Below the pieces are notes generated by a model that worked only from the letters and a program-made list of their open reading frames with translations, was not told the DNA's origin and searched no databases. Positions 47,795 to 58,056 of a DNA stretch of 64,000 nt are shown piece by piece; the first letter of the stretch is position 1, and every line of letters begins with the position of its first letter. Both the position numbers and the translations under genes were made by a program. Source of the DNA: Golubevia sp. BC0850. Its lineage: Eukaryota > Basidiomycota > Exobasidiomycetes > Golubeviales > Golubeviaceae. Where the stretch lies: NCBI GenBank assembly GCA_012976225.1, contig JAAVVG010000027.1:124001-188000 (forward strand), in the 5' to 3' direction.

Positions 47795-49782
47795 ATGTTG
47801 TTGGCAAGTCAAAAAAAAGATTCGCTTAGCTATCCATCAGATTCCAAAATCGAATTCACGTTGCCTATCTCCTATCAACCTCGCAAATCTTCCACTCTCA
47901 CCTCTAAACTTGGCCTCGTCATCCTGATCTCTTCACTTTCAATCTTCACTTTCCTTCTACCTTCCTTCCCTTCATCGATTCTAAACAGAATCGTAACTCA
48001 CCCAACAAACTCTAAACCAACTTCAGCATTCTCATGGTCACCCTGTTCAGTTCAACCTAATCGAACCGAATTCCCAAATTCTTCCTTCAAATGTGGTTCC
48101 TTCAAAGTTCCACTAGATTACACAAACTCTTCAGATGAAAGAACAATCACTTTAGCGTTAACTCTATTTCAATCTGGAAAAGAAAAGAGTAGCAACACGA
48201 TTCTGCTTAACCCTGGAGGTCCAGGTGGTTCGGGAACTAGTTACGCGTACAACAAGGCAGAAGAATTGGATCGTCTTCTGGGAGGTGGAATTGATATTTT
48301 AGGGTTTGATCCTAGAGGTGAGTTTTGCTTTTGAGATCTTTCGTAAGCCTCTTCAATGATTCGATCTCCCTTTTCTCAGGTGTCAATCTCTCCGACCCAA
48401 GCATCTCCTGCTTCCCGAAAGATGCCTTCAGAGATCGATACTCTCTTCTAACAAATCAAGCTTTATCAACTAATTCCGATCGACTCCAAAATTTACGACT
48501 AGTAGATTCCATGAATTCCGCCATCTATCAATCATGTCAAGCAATCTACGGTGATCTTCCTTCTTACTTCTCGACTGCTTTCGTTGCTAGAGACGTTGAC
48601 GCTCTAAGAGAAGCTTTGGAAGAAGATGAGTTGTGGTCATACTTCGTATCTTGGGGATCAGAATTGGGTCAACATTATTCACAAATGTTTCCAGAGAGAG
48701 TAGGAAGAATGATGTTAGATGGGATTGTGAATCCTGTGAGGCTGAGAAGGGCTGAAGGTTTTAGTCTGTCGGTGAGTTGCTTTCAAATGGATTTGAGATT
48801 CGTCTACTGACTTGATTTTGTATTCTCCAGATGCTACACAACATCACAGACGCTTGGGAAGATGGTTTCCTCCGAGAGTGCGTCGAAGCTGGTCCTTCAA
48901 AGTGTGCTCTCGCTCAGACTACCTCTTCTTCAGAAGTCACTTTAAAATCTCTCAAATCAAGAATGCAGAATCTACTCGATTCCGTCAAGATCAGACCTCT
49001 TGCAGGTTATCTCCCCACTTCTGGACCTTCAATTCTCACCTACTCAACTCTGTCAAAGATGCTTCATTCCATGTTATATGATTCAAGTAAATGGCCTCTT
49101 TACGCTCAAATCCTTTATGAAATAGAATCCAGTAACCTCACCCTAGCTCTCACAGAAATGGAAAACACTTGGGATTTCAATCCTCTACACCCTTCAGATC
49201 AAAAACCTAAAAGCAATGATTTAATTGATATGGTAATTTGTGATGATGCTTATTTGAGTCATGAAGATGATTCAAGAACTTTAGAAATTTGGGCTGAGCT
49301 TCAGAGAAATATGACCAAACAGTGAGTATTCAAAAGATGTCTTCAGTTTCTCAGCTGACCTCTTCTCTTTTCTCAGAGCTCCAATTGGTGGAGACTCCAT
49401 TTTCTATCATTCCTTCAAATGTAGGAATTATCCTTGGAAAGCTAGAGAAACTTATCGAGGAGGTTTCGATCATAAGCTCAAGAATCCAATGCTTTTGATT
49501 GCTGAAACTCATGATCCTGCAACTCCCCTTCAAAATGGAAGAGATGTTTCGGAAATGTTGGGTTGGGAGAACAATAGGCTTGGTGAGTTGAGTGACTATT
49601 TGGCCTTTTGCTTCAGTGCTGACTGTCATTTTCTCTTTCCAGTGGTCCATCATGGATATGGGCATAGTTCAAGAGACAGAAGTAGCTGTACCAACGACAT
49701 TATCCGAAATCTTTTTGTAAAGGGCCAAGTCCCTCAAGATGGGGTGACACATTGTCTCGCTGATACCAAACCTTTTGATTAG
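47795..49782 (+). CDS. S33-family alpha/beta-hydrolase peptidase (tripeptidyl-aminopeptidase-like)
   Basis: Five exons, join(47795..48317, 48380..48771, 48831..49321, 49377..49582, 49643..49782), give 583 aa. The family releases N-terminal peptides, usually outside the cell. An N-terminal hydrophobic helix (LGLVILISSLSIFTFLLPS, residues ~40-60) could be a signal anchor. Seen: CGSFKVPLDY, ILLNPGGPGGSGTSYA (oxyanion-hole motif), DILGFDPRGVNLSDPSISC, FVARDVDALREAL, the nucleophile region YFVSWGSELGQHYSQMFPER with VGRMMLDGIVNP, a TAP-type C-terminal domain with AETHDPATPLQNGR (acid residue) and VVHHGYGHSS (His). The elbow around the Ser reads FVSWG instead of the usual G-x-S-x-G. It is the only intact protein gene in the inverted-repeat loop. 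Confidence 0.88.
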
Positions 49783-50057
49783 TTTGTATTTAATTTGTTC
49801 TATTGGGCTGTTCTCTAATCGAATTAATTTAATTCCATTGCATTCAAGTATCTATTGTAAATACAAAACTCAGAGTTGAAACCCTAACCCAGAAAGAGAA
49901 GGGGGGGGGAAAGGAAACGCGGATAGGCTTCACTTATTACAAAATTTCCTGGACAGCTTCTGTGCTCGATCGAAGGAGCAAAATCAGTCAAAAGAGAATA
50001 AGAAAAGGTGAAGGTCAAACCCGGGGAAGGACCTGAGCTGCGGCTCACAAAAAGTTC

Positions 50058-50155
50058 AGGTCCGTCCCAGGTTTGAACTGAGGCTTTCAGAATGTTTCAG
50101 CGCTTCATAAATTGCTTTTCAGAATCTGACGTATTGACCACTTTACTAACGGACC
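50058..50155 (-). tRNA. tRNA-Gln (CUG) with intron
   Basis: Acceptor stem GGTCCGT / ACGGACC, D arm GTAAAGTGGTCAATAC, anticodon stem TCAGA / TCTGA with anticodon CTG, T arm CTCAG TTCAAAC CTGGG with one T-G pair. A 26-nt intron follows position 37 (50093-50118); 72 nt remain after removal, with discriminator T. It differs from the UUG tRNAs of the arms at many positions, so it is an old isoacceptor and not part of the recent duplication. Confidence 0.87.
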
Positions 50156-52628
50156 ATTTGACTGTGTTCTGTTCCTTGGGCTAGGATAGATTCTACAATG
50201 ATTGAGACAAATCTCCAGATCTCCGACTTCAATTTGATCTTCGGATCAGCTGCCGCGTGCGTAAAAAGCATTCCATCATCCCAAGCTCAATCAAAAAAAA
50301 AATCAAATCTCCAAGAGCTCAGGTCCCTCGAGATGTTCCAGCTCCAAGCAGGTTGGATCTCGAAACCGCTCTCCTTGCTCTCTTGATGGGCCAGGAAGAC
50401 GTGCTTAGAGACTAGCATTTCAACAGGGTCAGTCACGAACGATCGAGCTTCGGGTGTTGTCTCGCCAAAGCATTCGCCTCGCGTCACCTCTTCTTTGCAA
50501 GTATCTGCTGGCTCACTGACAATTGGAATGGGAGAGACAGGGCTTTTCAGCCGGCCCGGAAAGCTTTTGAATGTCGTGCATCGACCTTCGATGCTCAAAA
50601 ATTGCATCCTTAAGTACCGAATGTACAGCATACAGTCAAAGCCTTGGTCGTCCTCCTTCGTTCAATCATCTTTGTGGTCGAAGGATTTGGACTTCAATGA
50701 TAAGTTGAGGTGATTGTCTAGCACCAGACCTACCTCCAAACCGGGCCGTAAATGATTTGCGACCTTGAATATTTGGTGTTTTGTTCCGCTACGCGGGGAG
50801 CTTGATGAAACAATGAGACTCTGGTGGTGATGCTCGGGAGAGACACTGAACAAAGAGAAAAGCAGTGTGTTAGTTAACTAAATCTCGTGAAATCTAGCTC
50901 ATGATTCGTGGTAACATACCCGAACGAAGAGCAGTGTGTTAGTTAACTAAATCTCGTGAAATCTAGCTCATGATTCGTGGTAACATACCCGAACGAAGAG
51001 AACTAACAAAATTGGAAAGAGGAATGTCGCAGGGGATGAGTGGTAAACGAGTCTCCGACCCCTGATCTTCTCTCTTTCTTTTCTCTTCTCTCTCCCTTTC
51101 TCCCATCCTTCTCTCTCTAAGTTTCCCGTTTTAGCTGCGCTCGGTCATTCCCCTCCCTCTCCGCTTCCGCATCGTGCGGTCTCCTTTCCTATATAGACTT
51201 CGCCTTCTTGTGTGTCATTTTCACTTTTCCTCATCCATTAATTTCACCATCTTCCCCTTTCAATCTCCTTTCCAACTTACTTTAGCACTTCAGTATCTTG
51301 ACTTCCAACCTCTTTCGCCCCTTCAACCAGTGTCGCCATCTAACAAGGCAGGTGAAATGCCTCCTGCCTCGGCCTACCCTGTACCCCGATCATTAGAGTA
51401 GATCGACTATGATGGAATGTAGTTAAAAAATAGTGACCCTTGCAGAGTGGAGGTTTAAAAGTTCAAGATTAGGGAAGGTCTATCTTGATGTGAGCATATA
51501 TCCTCCTCACCCTCTTGCCCAATCTTGTCCCAACAAATGCTTCGGAGAGCAGACTTTGAGTTGAAGAGAAGGGAGGGAGACAAAGAGAGCTGCAGTGCCT
51601 CTAGATAACACAATTCAACTTTTTCCAATCTTCCCTAACCAATTCCCATCCAATTCCCTAATGCACACCACGAGATATGATGACGATCACTAAATTACAG
51701 TCTGAATGCTCCGATATTTGTTCTGTACTTTCTGGCACCTAGAGCTCAGGTGGTTCAACTTCCCGATCAAGCCATTTGAGAGTATACCTTGGATGTGATA
51801 GGAAGATCGGAAAAGAGGTTGACTTCTCATGTTCAATTTCTCATTGTTATCCCATCCTGGTGGAAGTCTAGACTGTGTAAATTCTGCTCCATCTCCGGCT
51901 AAGCTCAGAACTTCCTTCAGGGAATCAATCTACAGTATGCCTTCGAATCCTGAATAGTCTAAAGAAAAGCAGACAAGGGAAAGAAAGAGAGGGTGGGAGA
52001 AATAAGGGGACAAAAAAAGGAGAGATGGAAAGGATCCTAATCAAAGATCCACTCCCAAACAAAGACAAGAGGAGTTCACCGAAAGGCGACGAAGTGCCCC
52101 AAAAGAAAAGAAAAGTGCAACGGATTCAGGATCATGGCTCCACAGTCTCGAGACACGGTTGGAAGCTAAGGGGCCTGGATGATTGCAAAGCTATTTTCCT
52201 TGATCGATAGCTCAATTCCTTCGAGAACAACGGATTGAAGACCGAAGAATTTTGTAAAGTGTGAACACATCAGGTAAGAAGCTTCAGTGGAGTAAAAAGA
52301 TGTTGGGTCTCTTGAGCCTCACGGAGTCAAAAGCTGAGCACCTACATGTGATATCGTATCTTCTATGCTCTTTGTTTTGCGTCAAAGTGCTCTAAGGCCA
52401 CCTCACCATTCCTCTGAAAGCAAACTTGACCTCGAAAGGCCCACAAAGCGAGTACTGGCGGTGGACAAGCCAAGTGGAAAGAGTCGTCAGGTGGAGGCAA
52501 CCAAGCCTTTACTGCTGCTCCATGGCCATGCAAATTCTTTTGGAGATAAACTTTTCTGTTTTTTTGAGCTTGGGATGATGGAATGCTTTTTAGTCACGCG
52601 AGAGCTTTTGCAGATCGAATAAATTGTC
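50156..52628. other. Gene-poor right part of the inverted-repeat loop
   Basis: Aside from the 69-bp tandem duplication at 50861-50998, I find no supported gene. Frames at 50287-50631 (-), 52025-52210 (+) and 52365-52622 (+) show no family features. A CT-rich tract lies at about 51065-51120. Confidence 0.4.
50861..50998. repeat. Perfect 69-bp tandem duplication, two copies
   Basis: Copies at 50861-50929 and 50930-50998 appear identical. Each starts AGCAGTGTGT and contains the 10-bp palindrome TAGTTAACTA. Two perfect copies mean a recent duplication. Confidence 0.92.
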
Positions 52629-53747
52629 ACACAGTATAGAGACGTTTCTTTCAGTTCTATAGTAAACGTACACCAAACGGTTCTATAGTCCAGTGGTTAA
52701 GACGCCTGATTTTGATAGAAAATTCATTCAGAAGGCCCACATTAAGATTCAGGAGATCGCGGTTCGATTCCGCGTAGGACCTTCATTTCTCTTTTCTCTT
52801 TTGCCAGAGCAACCTTCTGCTTAGCAATGTAGTTTCTTTTTGTTTCTTATTTTGATTTTCCGCGCATAATCAGAATCCTATCCTGCTTCAATCTTTCACT
52901 CTTTTTCTTGATTTTTCAAGAATGAATTAAGGTAGATCGATGAGCGCTGAGCAATAAGGACGTCCCTTTGATTGAGTATACGATTTTTGGAGAAGGACTT
53001 GTCTTCAATGCTGCCATTGCTACAGTTTGAAGAGATGTCGCTACATTTCCAGAGTAAATATGGGTCTTCTTTCAAGATGAAAAGGAGAAAATGGTGTCAT
53101 AGCTGTGGTGGCAAAATCAGAATGTGGGTCCACTTTCTCGACGCACTTTCTCAAATCAAAAGAGGTCAAAAGGGTCGAATCTCAACTTCACCCAACCTGA
53201 ATCTCATGGCTCAATTCCAAATAGAAATAGATCTCAACTTCGACCTGGTCCACAGAATCAGCGAGAAATTTAGGTCAAAGCTGTTCTCACCTCAGTTGTC
53301 TCTGTGTACTCGGGAAAGGATAGAGTTAGAAGCTGAGAGTCATGACGCTTTGCAATTGAGCAAGAGGCCCTTCTTTCTTGAGAGGGGTTTTCCAGATTGA
53401 GCAGATTTGCTCTTGACTGGATGTCACCCAGCCTCAAAATCATGTAGAAAAGACAGATTTAATGTAACTTTCTGAAAGTTTTGGGTCCCCATGTAATTTT
53501 GTTTTCAAAACATTATTTGAGCGTCGACGAGGGCGAATACATTTATTTGGTGATCATTCTGAACAGGTTTGGTATTAGGGTTGAGAGAGTGAATGAAAAA
53601 TCAATTGACATTCTCCTCCAAGTCTATCAACCTCTGGAAGTTTCATAAAAGGGAAAGAGACTCCACAGAGAAGAGTCCCACCTAATCCGACTTCCTTTCC
53701 TTCAATTCGACGTCCTCATTCGAGTTTCCATTCAAGCTTTTAACCTT
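52629..53747. repeat. Right arm of the 1,119-bp inverted repeat
   Basis: Inverted counterpart of 42150-43268. It runs from 3' flanking DNA through tRNA-Gln(UUG) and about 0.9 kb of intergenic DNA into the last 22 codons of the intact SEY1 gene (53682-53747). Because SEY1 is whole here, this arm is the likely parent. Confidence 0.93.
52679..52782 (+). tRNA. tRNA-Gln (UUG), right-arm copy, with intron
   Basis: Same sequence as the left-arm gene in opposite orientation. Positions 1-37 are 52679-52715, the 32-nt intron is 52716-52747, and the 3' half ends with discriminator T at 52782. Anticodon TTG, all four stems intact. Confidence 0.94.
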
Positions 53748-56700
53748 GATCTTTTCATTCAGAGGAGTTTCGATTCTTTCATTATCATCTCTCAAAAGCT
53801 CAGGTCTAGGTAACGGCTGACTAAAGTGTTCTCTCAATTGACTATCCGCCATTCTATGAACTTCTCTTAGCACAGTCTTACTGACATGAATTAAAGGGCC
53901 TGCTAAATTGAGTTTGTAAACCACGAAAGCACCTGCTAAAAGCATTAGAAGGAAAGTGAAATAGATTGGAGAAGAGATGACTGCCATGGCTTCATTCCAA
54001 CCTAGAACAACCATGACTCCATACATCCAGTATGGAACTTGAGCAATTGAAGATACTGTTGAACGTTTCGCTTCGACGTAATAAGCATCTGCATCTTTAC
54101 GGAAACGATTTGAAATAGAGATTTTTCGAACTTCTGAGAAGAGTTGTAAAGTTGAGGGGAAATCGAATTCTTCTTCTTCGAGAGAAGAGTCGGTTGAAGT
54201 TGGAGGGTCGTCGGATGTCGAGGGGAGAGTGACTTCTAGAGTTGGATCTGAAGGTTGAATTCGTGAGTAGAGCGGGATGAGGGAAAGGGTCTAGTAGGCA
54301 GAGAAGTGGGGAAGAGATGAGTTAGCAAGCTGAGCAAACCGAAGAGCTGACTACTGATATCTTTTGGAGTCACAAACTCAAAGAACGACAGCCCACACCA
54401 CCCTTCTCCCTCCCGCGGATGGCGGCCTCCTTTCGTCACATCATCTCAAACTCACCTCGTCTCTAGCTTTTCTGAAGATTCCATCAATATCGTCATCGAA
54501 TTTCCAGACTCTTGGGACTCCAGCTTCATCGTATCTAAACCTGTCCTCAAACTTCGATCTCAACTTGCTCATCAAGAGTGAGTCTGAAGTCTGTTCTTCG
54601 ATCTTAGAGATTAAGATCAACCAACATTTGCGATTGAGATTTCTTAGAGCTTGCTCATTTTCCTCTGGAGTGCAGTTGAAACCTGTTGGAAGATAAGATG
54701 GGGTCAGAGAAGGGGTGGAGAGCGGGCAGGAGAGGTAAGAAAAAAGAGATCACAGCTCAAACCACGAGCTTTCGTGACCTCTGTCGAATTGTCTCAAAAA
54801 TTGTTGAAGCTTATACTCACTCTTAGCTTTCTTCCCATAGGTCTCCTCACACTTCCCAATCACCTCTTTCCAAACTCCCAAAACTCTATCCCACATCTCT
54901 TCATCAGGATTGTTCATTTCAATTTCAACTCTATCACTGATTTCCTTCTTGAACATTTTCTGAATATTCAATATCATTTTCTTAGTTTCTTCGATTCTAG
55001 CATTATCACTAACACTTCTCATTTCTTCCTTTAACTGTTCCAATTCTTCATCAATTTGCCAATCCGTTTCTTCGAGTTTAAGTAAATTTCCACCGACCAA
55101 AAATAGGTTCAAGGCAGTTTCAGTTTCAGATGAAACTATCGAAGCGAAATCTGAAGATTCAGATCTTAGTTTTGTCAGAAGTGAAAGTTTGAAATTCGAA
55201 AGAATGACTTTTGACAAGTTTTTGAGTTGACCTATGAAGAGTGGAGATAATGAGGTGTTTAGTTTTTCTAGAAGATCTAGACGTTTACGCTTGTAAACTT
55301 CTTGATGATATCGGGAGGCTGCTTTGTCGAATGAGGCTGAGGGTAGAAGGTGGAGAAAGCAGAGAGAATCGAGAGAAGAATGGGAGCAAGGAAAGGGACG
55401 AGAAGGATCAATACCTCTCGCGATTTTGAACTTCCATTCCCAAGCAACAGAGTCAAACATTCTGAAAAGCTCACCCAAAGCAACTCCTCTAGTCTTCCCC
55501 ATAACATCTCCCAAACCCTCCACAACATTCCCCAACTCAACAGGTTTCCTAAAAGATTTCATTTCATTGATGAAATTTCCAAACGAAAGGTTTGCAATCT
55601 CATCACATCTGAATTGAGCCAAAAGCTCCTGTTGAGTAGGCAAATCCAAATCTTTATTTGAAACCACTTGATCCCAAACTCCTTCCAAATATCTACTTAA
55701 ACCATCAGCTGGAATTCTCTTATGATATTTCATCTGAAAGACATAATCTTCTCTTTTGGAATCTGTAAACCTTTGTCTAAGTAAACCTACTTGTTTGGTG
55801 AAATCTTGAGGCCTTAGAAGTTTGTGAGGTAAAGCTGTGAAGGAGAAATCGAAGAAATCTGAGATGAGAGCTGATTGAAGGTTTTCGGGCTTTTGAGAAA
55901 TGAAGAAAGTAGAGAAGAAGTTGAAGATGAAGATGGAAGATTGGATCAGAAAATGGAAGAAGCGGGACAATCAAATCGAAAGGAAGAGAATAAAAGTTAC
56001 TCTCTCGAAAAAAACTAACCTTATTCAAACCATCCCAAATCTTTCCCAAATCAGCCATAATAGTTCCCCTCAGATTCTCCAAAGGAGTAATTCCAACATG
56101 ATCTCTAATAACAAACAACAAAAGTGTCTTGTCCTTACTCGGACCACTCTTCTCCTTTCCAGATTGGAACAATCCCAAATTGACTTCAAACACAGTTTTT
56201 AATAATCCCATATTAGCACCTTGATAAAGACCTACTTGATTTTCCCACATGTTTACCATTAAAACTTCAGCAGAAGCCATTGAGAATAAAGCAGACTTTC
56301 TTTCAAAATCTTGATCTTCTCCTCTTTCTCTACCGTCTGTACCTTCTACGTCCATTATCAAAACGTTCATTGAAAGTCCTCTTGACATCCAAATACCTTT
56401 TGTAGTTTGTCTACGAGCGGTTTCTGACATTACTTCGAAGGAAGTTCCGAAGAGTGCGTTGAGGAGAGTGGATTTTCCGGTGGATTGAGAACCTGAGTGA
56501 GGAAGAAGGGTGGGAAGAGTGTGAGCACAGAATTGAGCGAAAGTCATTCAAGAGTGGAACTGGACTCTGAAAACGTAGGAAAAAGGAATTGCCCTGGTCC
56601 AATGAATTGCAAGCTTAGATTAGAACCTTTGTGAGCACGTCTCATGCCAGGCTGTCCCCGGTCCAACTCAATCCTCCTCTGAGAGCTTTCTGCAGGTTCT

Positions 56701-57552
56701 CTGGTTCAGCTGCTTCTTCACAAGAAAGAAGTAAGTTGCTCTTCTGTAGCTGACTCTCACGGAAAGTAGGTGATCGAGAATGTGGAGAGAAGAGGTACAG
56801 CTCCCAAATTCCCAAACAGGAGAGCAAGTGTCACCTGTTCAACGACCGGAAAGTAACAGATACCTCATTGATTGGAACGTCATCTCTGGTGCAAAGGCGA
56901 AGAGCAAGCGGAGCTGCTGCCTCGAGTGCGATGCATGCTGATTCCGACTCCCCTTCAGCTCGCCTCTGTGGCCTGTTTTCCACGCCTTCCAAAGCGCGGC
57001 CTGTCCTTGGGTAAGATTCCTCGCGAGACTGCTACCCCTTGAAGATCTGATCACCTCACTCTCTTGAGGATGTCTCTTGAGAGAGCGAAGAGCTCTCAGC
57101 TCTTTCCCTATCACGACGCTCCCTCTCTGGACCCTTCCCCCTTCGATTCGTCTCTGTACAGATTCTCCGTACCTCCTCCAAACCTCCCTCATGATCCTTT
57201 CTTCCTGCCAGCCAATAGAAGGAACATCGTTGAAGAGGCAAGTCTGTCTCCCTCAGCTACTGTACTCACCAAGTACAGCGCACAAATCATAACCGAACCC
57301 AGCTTCCTCCAAATCCCATTTCTTCAAATAGCCATTGAAGTTTGGATTGAACTCTTGTTCTTCATTGATGAGTTGCATTCTCTCGGCTGGTTGAGAGTTA
57401 CCGGTCCCATTGCCATTGGTTGTGGTCGTTGAAGGTTGGATTTCAGATTGAGCGGATGAAAGAGCGTTTGAAGTGACTTGGTCCATTGAACCAATCTCTG
57501 ACTGAGTTAGGTTGTCAAGACCCGATTGGGCAGATGAAATGTTCAAATCCAT
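53682..57552 (-). CDS. SEY1: Sey1/atlastin-type ER-fusion GTPase
   Basis: Six exons, complement(join(53682..54290, 54456..54682, 54821..55321, 55415..55889, 56020..56492, 57270..57552)), give 855 aa. Sey1 is a dynamin-like GTPase that drives homotypic fusion of ER tubules. After a Gln/Ser/Thr-rich start, [20 protein letters not shown] joins [19 protein letters not shown] (G1, residues ~95-103) across intron 1. [10 protein letters not shown] (G2), [13 protein letters not shown] (G3) and LFVIRDHVG (G4) follow. The helical middle domain includes [15 protein letters not shown] and [20 protein letters not shown]. The C-terminus has [18 protein letters not shown] and a double membrane segment ([20 protein letters not shown]), then a cytosolic tail. 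Intron 1 (777 nt) is exceptionally long. The last 66 nt lie in the inverted-repeat arm. An upstream in-frame GTG-type start is possible; I chose the ATG at 57552. Confidence 0.94.
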
Positions 57553-58056
57553 CCTTTGGTGGAGGGGAGAGAGAGAGGGGAGGAGGGGAGGAGGAGAGGA
57601 GGAGAGAGATAGGGCGTGAGAGCGAGGGAGGGTTCGGGACAACAGTCAACACCGAGATGGTGGCAAGTAGATCAAGTTACTGAGTTGGTTGAGATCAAAG
57701 GATTGCGAGATGTCACTTATTCAAACTTGAAATTAAGATGAGCAGCAGCAGGTGAATTGACATCTTGAAGCCTCCAAGCCTCTCTCCATCTCCCTCTGCC
57801 TCTCTCAGTGAACCAGGATGAGCCATCTTCTTTGATTCTTCTTCTTCTTCCTCACTATTGAATTATGATCTCCTCAATCCCAATCTGCATGAGACACAAT
57901 CATCAAGGTGTAAAAAGACTTGATGCTCTTCGAATTCACAAGTTGAACCTATCCAAGCCAATCGAGATCCATCCTCAGAGCATGCCAATTGAATCCCGAT
58001 CATTCAGAACGATACGACTTGATCAAATGTGGTTGTTGTCAGAAAAGTAGCGGTAT
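57553..58056. promoter_or_regulatory. Divergent region between SEY1 and repeat-family gene C
   Basis: 504 bp with a CT/GA-rich tract (about 57565-57630). An open frame at 57865-58050 is in frame with the start of gene C but separated from it by a TAG; it shows no recognised motif. Confidence 0.4.

Noticed and set aside
50287-50631. 114-codon minus-strand frame that might be a transposon gag-like piece
   Set aside because: No zinc knuckle, protease or any other motif, and no terminal repeats nearby; too weak to call.
52025-52210. Small frame with a PQKKRKVQ nuclear-localisation-like string
   Set aside because: Only 61 codons, no homology, in gene-poor DNA; basic strings of this kind arise by chance in A-rich sequence.
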